Program-made: the position numbers and the translations under genes | In this document: positions 48,558 through 54,241 of the stretch, one piece after another | Position numbering within the stretch: position 1 is the stretch's first letter | Layout of the letters: every line of letters begins with the position of its first letter | Virus record (IMG/VR): IMGVR_UViG_3300048921_000323 | Location: 1-54,241 of that record | From: a virus | DNA length: 54,241 nucleotides | Direction: 5' to 3' (one strand) | Notes under the pieces: model-generated | The model's input: only the letters and a program-made list of their open reading frames with translations | What the model was told of the DNA's origin: nothing | The model's database searches: none

Positions 48558-48908
48558 ATGACCGCCCCCCGGCCACAGGGCTGGGTGCAGTTCGGCGAGT
48601 CTTGGTGCCTGTGGTGGAACGGCCGGCAGATCGCCAACGTCCAGCCAGGTGCCGACGGCATCACAGTGATCCTCGCCTGTCGGAAGCTCTGGCAGGAGAA
48701 GCGGGTCGGCGCGGCGAGTGTGAGCCAAGGCAAGCGCTACGCCGAGCGGTGGTGTGCGGCCCGGATTCTGGAGGGGGTGCCGCTGCGACAGGCGGTGCAG
48801 CAGCTGACGGCGAAGGATGACGAGCCAGCACCGCCGAAGCGCTCGGCCACTCAGCTGCAGCAGGAACGACGGCTGAGCGAAGCGCTGAAGCTACCGGGCG
48901 AGCGGTAG
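48558..48908 (+). CDS. Hypothetical accessory protein
   Basis: A protein of about 116 residues with WVQFGESWCLWWNGRQIANV at the start and a helical C-terminal part rich in Arg, Gln and Leu (ATQLQQERRLSEALKL). Upstream ATGs at 48528 and 48495 are also possible; no start has a clear ribosome site. It lies between the SRAP gene and the membrane gene. Not recognised. Confidence 0.5.
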   Translation: MTAPRPQGWVQFGESWCLWWNGRQIANVQPGADGITVILACRKLWQEKRVGAASVSQGKRYAERWCAARILEGVPLRQAVQQLTAKDDEPAPPKRSATQLQQERRLSEALKLPGER

Positions 48909-48919
48909 AGCTCCGTCGG

Positions 48920-49678
48920 TCAGCCCCCGTTGCCTGCGTGTCGCCCCGCGCGACTTGGGGCTTCCATTGAAAGTTCGGTTACTGCCACGACGCGGAATAT
49001 CCGATTTCCTTTGAGGGGTTCACTGAATATCAGTGCGCGTTCATATGGAATGATCCTCGCAAGGCGATAGGTATCAGTGGAGCCCTTAACGAAAACACGC
49101 TGGCCCCGGCCTTCCTCTTGCCCAAGGGTCTCTTGAGCGTGCGATCGCCCGCGATCGCCTGAGAAACTGAAGACGGACCAAGCTGCAAGGATTGCTATCA
49201 CGATCGAGCCCCAGGCTATTCCTTGCGCGGCTAATATTCTGTGCACCACCTTGGTCGCCAAAGTGCATGCAGCCACAAACGCTAGGAAATAGGCGGGCCA
49301 ATTGAAATACGACCGATAGGAAGTGGCGAACTTCTCTATCAGTAGATGAACTCCATAAAAGGTGGACGCGGCAATGATCGCCAAGAGGATTGTTCGAGTT
49401 TCTGGCTCGCTTTTCGAAGCGGCTGGATACACGTTCCAGATCAAGAATCCTACGGAAGCTACAATGACAGCAACTGGGGCTGCGGTTTGGATAATTTGAG
49501 TCGGCGGATAGAGGTCAATCGCCCAGTCGCAACCCAATGCAGCGAAAAATGCAGTGAGATATTTGTATGCGACGATGTAGGCGAATGCAGTCAATACGCT
49601 AATCGCCCCTGCAATCAACGCTAGTGTTGCGCTTGCGGTGCTGATTGCCTGCTGGGTTGGAGACGGCTGTGCTTCCAT
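48920..49678 (-). CDS. Five-helix membrane protein near the integrase
   Basis: A 252-residue protein with about five transmembrane segments (near 13-45, 60-83, 96-113, 122-145 and 155-175) and a C-terminal soluble beta-rich domain (GQRVFVKGSTDTYRLARIIP). It is distinctly less GC-rich than the surrounding phage genes. Accessory genes next to integrase often serve the lysogen, for example in exclusion or defence. No family is recognised and the role is inferred from position only. Confidence 0.68.
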   Translation of the reverse strand: MEAQPSPTQQAISTASATLALIAGAISVLTAFAYIVAYKYLTAFFAALGCDWAIDLYPPTQIIQTAAPVAVIVASVGFLIWNVYPAASKSEPETRTILLAIIAASTFYGVHLLIEKFATSYRSYFNWPAYFLAFVAACTLATKVVHRILAAQGIAWGSIVIAILAAWSVFSFSGDRGRSHAQETLGQEEGRGQRVFVKGSTDTYRLARIIPYERALIFSEPLKGNRIFRVVAVTELSMEAPSRAGRHAGNGG

Positions 49679-49712
49679 GCTGAATGCCTATGCCGGAGCC
49701 GAGGAAGTCGCA

Positions 49713-50951
49713 TTATGCGGCGATTTTGAGGGGATCACCTAGGCGAAGTCGATCAAGGTAGTCCGCCCATTCCTGCATCATCCGGGTGCGTTCCTCCAGG
49801 TGCGTGGTTCGATTGTAGGCCCGGCCATTGGGATCTCGCACGGCATGCGCCAGCTGGTGTTCGATGATGTCCGGCCGGAAGCCCAGCACCTCGTCCAGGA
49901 TGGTGCGGGCGATGGCGCGGAACCCGTGCCCGGTCATCTGGTCACTCTCGAAGCCCATTCGGCGAAGCGCCGTGTTCACTGTGTTCTCGCTCAGCGGGCG
50001 GTGGGCGCTGTTGCGACCGGAAAAGACGTATCGGCCAGCACCCGTCGCCATGGATCCCGCCGCAGGCTCCCGGTAGGTAAGCGGCCGGATCTCCCGTAGG
50101 ATCGCCAGCGCTTGCCGAGACAGGGGAACCATGTGCTCGGCGCGCATCTTCATCCGGCCGGCAGGGATCACCCACACGCCCGCGTCCAGATCGAACTCGG
50201 ACCATTCCGCCTGCCGCAACTCCCCCGGCCTCACGAACACGAGCGGGGCCAGTGCCAGTGCCCAGCGCGTCACCGGCCGGCCCTGGTAGGCATAGATGGC
50301 GCGCAGCAGAGGTGCCAATTCCTTCGGCTCGGCCAAAGCCGCGTAATGGCGCTTCGGCTTGGGCTGCAGTGCGCCGCGCAGGTCGGCGACGGGGTTGCGT
50401 TTGGCGATGCCCGAGGCGATGGCATAGCGCATGATCTGGCCGCAGTTCTGGATGACTCGGTGCCCAGACTCGATGGCGCCGCGGCGCTCCATCCGCCGTG
50501 CGATCGACAGGAAGTCCGGAGCCTCGAGCTCAGCGGCCTGGCGCGAACCGATCCACGGGAACACGTCGTTCTCCATCCAAGCCTCAACCTTGATCCGGTA
50601 CGACGGCGCCCAGATCCGGCCCTTCATCCATTCCCGGCCGATGGACTCGAACGTCAAGGCGTCCAGACCGGCCTTCGCCGCTGCCGCGTCCTTCTTCTGC
50701 TGGCCGGGGTCCGTCCCTTGCGCCAGCAGTCGCCGGGCATCTTCTCTGCGGTTTCGCGCCAAGGCCAGCGTGACCTCGGGATACACCCCCAGCGCCAGGC
50801 GCTTCTCCTTGCCGCCGAAGCGGTATTTCATCCGCCACCAGCGGCCGCCGGCGGGCGAGATCTCCAGGTAGAGGCCGCCGCCGTCGAACAGCTTCTGGGT
50901 TTTACCGGTCGGCTTGGCGCGCCGAATCGCGAGATCGGAGAGTGGGGGCAT
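49713..50951 (-). CDS. int: Tyrosine integrase, P4 type
   Basis: A 412-residue site-specific recombinase. It has the DUF4102 N-terminal domain ([40 protein letters not shown]), the core-binding domain and a catalytic domain with Arg in [10 protein letters not shown], His-x-x-Arg in [10 protein letters not shown] and the nucleophile Tyr in RAYNRTTH. It drives integration at the tRNA-Ala end and excision with AlpA. It is read away from attR and ends close to the five-helix gene. Confidence 0.95.
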   Translation of the reverse strand: MPPLSDLAIRRAKPTGKTQKLFDGGGLYLEISPAGGRWWRMKYRFGGKEKRLALGVYPEVTLALARNRREDARRLLAQGTDPGQQKKDAAAAKAGLDALTFESIGREWMKGRIWAPSYRIKVEAWMENDVFPWIGSRQAAELEAPDFLSIARRMERRGAIESGHRVIQNCGQIMRYAIASGIAKRNPVADLRGALQPKPKRHYAALAEPKELAPLLRAIYAYQGRPVTRWALALAPLVFVRPGELRQAEWSEFDLDAGVWVIPAGRMKMRAEHMVPLSRQALAILREIRPLTYREPAAGSMATGAGRYVFSGRNSAHRPLSENTVNTALRRMGFESDQMTGHGFRAIARTILDEVLGFRPDIIEHQLAHAVRDPNGRAYNRTTHLEERTRMMQEWADYLDRLRLGDPLKIAA

Positions 50952-50972
50952 CGGTTTTGGGGGCAGAGAGCA

Positions 50973-50995
50973 GGTGCCCCAAAATATGCCCCCAC
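50973..50995. promoter_or_regulatory. Candidate integrase arm-type site, right
   Basis: This is the second copy of the 23-bp sequence containing ATATGCCCCCAC found at 512-534. Two inverted short copies of TGGGGGCA are visible just inside (50943-50950 and 50958-50965), overlapping the start of int. Together they look like the multiple arm sites of tyrosine integrases. Confidence 0.5.
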
Positions 50996-51032
50996 AGTCT
51001 CACCAGCTGCAACGTGCCGGCTCGTCCTCGGC

Positions 51033-51121
51033 GGTACAACGAAAAAGGCCGGAAGCCCTGTTTTTGCAGGTGTTCCGGCCTTTCGAGTGCCCGGTCGGGC
51101 TGAATATTGGTGGAGCCAAGG
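51033..51121 (-). repeat. attR: tRNA-Ala 3' end and terminator
   Basis: Bases 51108-51121 form the attachment core shared with attL, and the repeat extends on to 51033 through the hairpin. Since the tRNA here is intact, this side carries the phage-derived 3' end and a phage-borne terminator copy. Confidence 0.85.
51041..51084 (-). terminator. Terminator of tRNA-Ala
   Basis: GGCCGGAA and TTCCGGCC flank an inner pairing of CCTG with CAGG. On the minus strand a T run (TTTTTC) follows the hairpin. It ends the tRNA transcript. A near copy lies in attL. Confidence 0.8.
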
Positions 51122-51183
51122 AGGATCGAACTCCTGACCTCGTCGATGCGAACGACGCGCTCTCCCAGCTGAGCTATGGCCCC
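51108..51183 (-). tRNA. tRNA-Ala(CGC), integration target
   Basis: A complete 76-nt tRNA with acceptor GGGGCCA/TGGCTCC, a standard D arm, anticodon loop TTCGCAT (anticodon CGC), T arm with AGTTCGATCCT and encoded CCA. The prophage has recombined with its 3' end; the 14-bp core restores the gene. Its promoter lies in the right chromosomal flank. Confidence 0.95.
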
Positions 51184-51226
51184 ACGGATGGTACAGACCG
51201 CGTGGGCGTTGCCTCGCGATGCACCT

Positions 51227-51256
51227 AGTCTAGCGCCGTGAATGGGCCGCTGCCAA
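51227..51256 (-). promoter_or_regulatory. Promoter of tRNA-Ala
   Basis: On the minus strand TTGGCA (-35, 51251-51256) and TAGACT (-10, 51227-51232) are 18 nt apart, about 40 bp upstream of the tRNA. Confidence 0.65.
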
Positions 51257-51479
51257 GGGGCGGCGGCGCTGGCAGGTGTACAACGCAACGCGGGCGGAGG
51301 GCGCAGGCGAGGCGGTCTTGGCCTGGGGGCCTTCAGTCCGCGCGCGGCGCTCCGTTCTCGGCCGCCGCTCCCATTTCTGAACGCAGATCGGGGTTTGTGA
51401 AGACTTGTCACGATCCAATACAAGCAAAAACAAGGACTTGGCGTTTTGCCCTAGTACGAAAGGACTAGCCCGGAAAAGG

Positions 51480-51507
51480 TAAAGAGGACCAAAAAGGGTG
51501 CCGATAA
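51480..51507 (+). promoter_or_regulatory. Sigma-28 (FliA) promoter of the chemoreceptor gene
   Basis: TAAAG (51480-51484), a 15-nt spacer and GCCGATAA (51500-51507) match the flagellar sigma factor consensus exactly. It lies about 45 bp before the chemoreceptor start codon. Confidence 0.9.
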
Positions 51508-51552
51508 GAAGTGTGACGAACATCCCACACTTTTTCCCTTCGAGTACCAACG

Positions 51553-54102
51553 ATGACGACCCGTGCCGCCACCGTTTTCTCCTCCTCCATCGGCGCGCGT
51601 CTCGCGCTGCTGATGGGCCTGATCACTGCCGTTGCCTTCGTCCTGCTGGCGGCGCTGATCTACCGCCAGGTTGCCCACAGCTACGAACAGCGCGTGCAGG
51701 CCGGCCTACAGTCGTCCACCGCATTGATGCGTGATTCGGTCGAGCTGTACGACCGCAGCCTCAGTGACAGCACCGAACGCATGGCCGGCACCTTCCGCGC
51801 GCTGTTGCCTGATGGCGAGGCCAGCCTGGATGCCGCCGCCCCGGTCACCGTGGGCGAGCGCCAGGTGCCGACGCTGCGCCTGGGCACGCAGGCGATCAAC
51901 CTGCAGGAATCGGCGGTGGACCGCTTCGCCGCCGCCACCGGCGGCGTGGCCACCGTGTTCGTGCGCGAAGGCGACGACTTCGTGCGCGTGTCCACCTCGC
52001 TGCGCAATGCCGAGGGCGCCCGCGCGCTGGGCACCGCGCTGGACCACGCCAACCCGGCCTACGCCTCGCTGTTGAAAGGCGGGCGTTATACCGGCCCTGC
52101 GCGGTTGTTCGGGGTGGACTACATGACCCACTACACGCCGATCACCAACGCGGCCGGCGAGGTGGTGGGCATCGCGTTCGTGGGGCAGAACTATTCCGAC
52201 GGTCTGGCCGCATTGAAGGCGCGCCTGCGTACCGCGCAACTGGGCAAGCAGGGTCATTTCCTGGCCGTGGATACCCGGCCAGGCGAGCGCTTCGGCAGCC
52301 TGATCGCTGCACCGTCGGCCGAGGGCGAGCTGTTGGCCACGCAGGTGGACGCGGCGGACCTGCCCGCGCTGGAGGCGCTGCTGGCTGGCCAGGCCGAGCA
52401 GACCACGCTGCACCTGCGCACCGCGGCCGATGGCCCGGCGCAGGCCTATTTCGTGTCGGCCCAGGCGTATGGCCCCTGGAAGTGGGCGGTGCTGGGGCTG
52501 GAGCCGGTGTCGGTGCTGCAGAGCGTGCTGCACCGGCTGATGCTGCACATCGCGCTGGTCGCCGGATTCGGGCTGCTGGCGGTGATCGTCGCGCTGCTGG
52601 TGGTGGTGCGGCGCATGCTGAGCGTGCCGCTGGCGCAGGCCGGGCAGGTGGCGCGCGATGTGGCCGCCGGTCGCCTGGACCGGACCATCGTGGTCCAGCG
52701 CCAGGACGAGGTGGGCCAGTTGATGGGCGCGCTGGCGCAGATGAAGGGCAAGCTGCGCGAGATCATCGATGCGCAGAACGACATGAGCCGGCGCCATGCC
52801 GACGGCGCGATCAGCCACCGTATCGATGCCAGCCGCTTCGAGGGCGAGTTCGGCACCATGGTGAGCGGCACCAATGCGCTGGTCGATGCCCACATCAGTA
52901 CCAAGTTGCGCATGGTCGCGCTGGTCCGGGCCTACGCCGACGGCGACCTGTCCGAGGCGATGGAAGCACTGCCCGGCGAGAAGGCGCGCATCACCGAGGC
53001 GGTGAATGGGGTGCGCGGTCGCCTGCAGGCGATCAACGGCGAGATCAAGCGGCTGGTCGCGGCGGCGGCGGACGGCGATTTCAGCGTGCGCGGCGACGCC
53101 GATGCCTACCAGCACGACTTCCGCGTGATGGTCGAGGGCCTCAATACCCTGATGGTCACCGCCGACCACAACCTGGCGGCGCTGTCGGGGCTGCTGCGCG
53201 CGCTGGCCGATGGTGACCTGCGCGGGCGCATCGAGGGCGAGTTTCAGGGCGTGTTCGCCACCATGCGCGATGACGCCAATGCGACCGTGGCGCAGTTGAC
53301 CGCCATCGTCGGTGACATCCAGCAGGCCGCGGTGTCGGTGTCCACCGCCTCGGCGGAGATCGCCGCTGGCAACGAAGACCTGTCGCGCCGCACCGAACAG
53401 CAGGCGGCCAGCCTGGAGGAATCGGCCGCGTCGCTGGAGGAGCTGACCGCGGCGGTGAAGCAGAACGCCGACCATGCCCGCCGAGCCGACCGGCTGGCCG
53501 CCGAGGCCGCCGAGGTGGCGGCGCAGGGCGGTGCCGCCGTGGCGCAGGTGGTGCAGACCATGGCCGGCATCGAGGGGGCGTCGGTGCGTATCGCCGACAT
53601 CACCACGGTGATCGACGGAATCGCCTTCCAGACCAACATCCTGGCGTTGAACGCGGCGGTGGAAGCGGCACGGGCCGGCGAAGAAGGGCGCGGGTTTGCC
53701 GTGGTCGCCTCCGAAGTGCGCGCGCTGGCGCAGCGTTCGGCCCAGGCCGCGCGCGAGATCAAGGGACTGATCGAGGCCTCCAGCACCCAGGTGGCCGAGG
53801 GCAGCCAGCTGGCCCACCAGGCCGGGCAGACGCTGCAGCGGGTGGTGGCGTCGGTGGGTGAGCTGGGCGGGCTGATCGAGGAAATCGCCAGCGCCAGCCA
53901 GGAGCAGGCCGCCGGCATCGAGCAGGTCAACCAGGGCATCGTGCAGATGGACGGGGTGACCCAGCAGAACGCGGCGCTGGTGGAAGAAGCCTCGGCAGCG
54001 GCCCGCGCGTTGAACGCGCAATCGGCCGATCTGCAGCACACGGTGGGCCGTTTCCAGCTGGCCGCCCCGGCGGCCGCCGTGCGCCGTCCGGCCGCGGCCT
54101 GA
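51553..54102 (+). CDS. Methyl-accepting chemotaxis protein
   Basis: An 849-residue chromosomal chemoreceptor. TM1 is at about 16-36. A large periplasmic Cache-type sensor (about 40-325) contains [20 protein letters not shown], and TM2 is near 330-352. HAMP-like repeats follow, then a signalling domain with [20 protein letters not shown] and [20 protein letters not shown]. The C-terminus ends in an Ala/Pro tail without a pentapeptide tether. The sigma-28 promoter upstream ties it to flagellar gene control. It is host DNA beyond attR. Confidence 0.93.
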   Translation: MTTRAATVFSSSIGARLALLMGLITAVAFVLLAALIYRQVAHSYEQRVQAGLQSSTALMRDSVELYDRSLSDSTERMAGTFRALLPDGEASLDAAAPVTVGERQVPTLRLGTQAINLQESAVDRFAAATGGVATVFVREGDDFVRVSTSLRNAEGARALGTALDHANPAYASLLKGGRYTGPARLFGVDYMTHYTPITNAAGEVVGIAFVGQNYSDGLAALKARLRTAQLGKQGHFLAVDTRPGERFGSLIAAPSAEGELLATQVDAADLPALEALLAGQAEQTTLHLRTAADGPAQAYFVSAQAYGPWKWAVLGLEPVSVLQSVLHRLMLHIALVAGFGLLAVIVALLVVVRRMLSVPLAQAGQVARDVAAGRLDRTIVVQRQDEVGQLMGALAQMKGKLREIIDAQNDMSRRHADGAISHRIDASRFEGEFGTMVSGTNALVDAHISTKLRMVALVRAYADGDLSEAMEALPGEKARITEAVNGVRGRLQAINGEIKRLVAAAADGDFSVRGDADAYQHDFRVMVEGLNTLMVTADHNLAALSGLLRALADGDLRGRIEGEFQGVFATMRDDANATVAQLTAIVGDIQQAAVSVSTASAEIAAGNEDLSRRTEQQAASLEESAASLEELTAAVKQNADHARRADRLAAEAAEVAAQGGAAVAQVVQTMAGIEGASVRIADITTVIDGIAFQTNILALNAAVEAARAGEEGRGFAVVASEVRALAQRSAQAAREIKGLIEASSTQVAEGSQLAHQAGQTLQRVVASVGELGGLIEEIASASQEQAAGIEQVNQGIVQMDGVTQQNAALVEEASAAARALNAQSADLQHTVGRFQLAAPAAAVRRPAAA

Positions 54103-54241
54103 GCCTGCCTGGCGGCGCGCGCAGCCCCGGCCGCGCGCGCCGCTGACCAGATCCGGCACAGCGTCAAGCCTACCGGCCACTGCGCCGAGCGGGCATAATC
54201 CGCGCCAGAATTCCCGGCGGCTCAGCCAGCAGACCAGGGTA
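54103..54241. other. Intergenic DNA after the chemoreceptor gene
   Basis: The last 139 bases hold only very GC-rich sequence with short inverted stretches (CGCGCGCAGCCCCGGCCGCGCGCG region). No gene or clear terminator with a T tract is visible before the window ends. Confidence 0.5.

Larger units (their letters stand above)
437..51121. mobile_element. Complete siphophage prophage integrated in tRNA-Ala(CGC)
   Basis: The element is bounded by a 14-bp direct repeat (437-450 and 51108-51121) that is the 3' end of a tRNA-Ala gene, inside a longer imperfect repeat. It contains integrase, excisionase, immunity, replication, lysis, packaging, head, tail and accessory genes in lambdoid order. Every core morphogenesis gene expected for a long-tailed, lambda-like tail phage appears intact, so it may be inducible. 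Large lambda-type tail proteins (M, L, K, I, J) are present, while the head module (DUF1073 portal, DUF2213, DUF2184 capsid) is of a different lineage from lambda. Confidence 0.95.

Noticed and set aside
51706-54180. 824-codon minus-strand frame
   Set aside because: A shadow of the chemoreceptor gene; the plus-strand protein has all known domains.

Overview
The window is an almost complete view of a lambdoid-type siphophage prophage of about 50.7 kb, with both attachment ends and short chromosomal flanks. The DNA is GC-rich (about two thirds G+C by eye). The flanking features are a tRNA-Ala(CGC), a paired-hairpin tRNA terminator and a sigma-28-driven chemoreceptor gene. Together with the phage gene types they suggest a flagellated gammaproteobacterium of the Xanthomonadaceae, most likely Stenotrophomonas-like. 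The genus is an inference; no species marker is present.

Ends: the tRNA-Ala (minus strand, 51108-51183) is intact at the right. A 14-bp copy of its 3' end (437-450), preceded by a near copy of its terminator, marks the left junction. The integrase (49713-50951) lies beside the tRNA and an AlpA-like excisionase (536-772) beside the left end. A 23-bp direct repeat (2 mismatches) sits just inside both ends and is a candidate set of integrase arm sites.

Leftward early operon (772-13243, minus strand): very tightly overlapping genes run from promoter PL. They include two orphan DNA methyltransferases (an N4/N6 amino-methyltransferase and a C5 enzyme with a repeat-rich target domain), several zinc-ribbon mini-proteins, and a RecT annealase plus YqaJ-type exonuclease recombination pair. 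Small hypothetical and membrane proteins make up the rest. A 364-bp gap (10910-11273) holds tRNA T-arm-like sequences but no gene.

Switch region (13244-15936): a C2/LexA-type repressor, a Cro-like protein, a CII-like regulator, and six copies of an operator resembling GTTTAG-N4-CTWAAC. Three lie at PL and three at PR/PRM. Replication (15933-21463): a lambda-O-like initiator carrying five 17-bp iterons inside its gene (candidate origin), a DnaB helicase, a DUF1367 protein, Ref nuclease, an Rmf/CrpP-like protein, RusA, and a probable late antiterminator.

Late region: a candidate PR'/tR' pair, a 54-nt three-way-junction RNA and a phage-borne initiator-like tRNA-fMet come first. The lysis genes follow (GH19 endolysin, holin-like proteins, Rz with embedded Rz1). 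Then come terminase, a portal with a C-terminal Acb1-like 2H phosphoesterase domain, a DUF2213 head protein with an internal scaffold start, cement, capsid, connector genes, tail tube, tape measure, and lambda M, L, K, I and J homologues. The right end carries accessory genes: a secreted protein, an SRAP/HMCES protein, a small hypothetical and a five-helix membrane protein.

Most worth a second look: the initiator-like tRNA, the Acb1-like domain fused to the portal, the hairpin that buries the ribosome-binding site of an antisense gene at 15027-15341, the operator and iteron arrays, and several membrane-anchored accessory genes placed against the direction of their operons.
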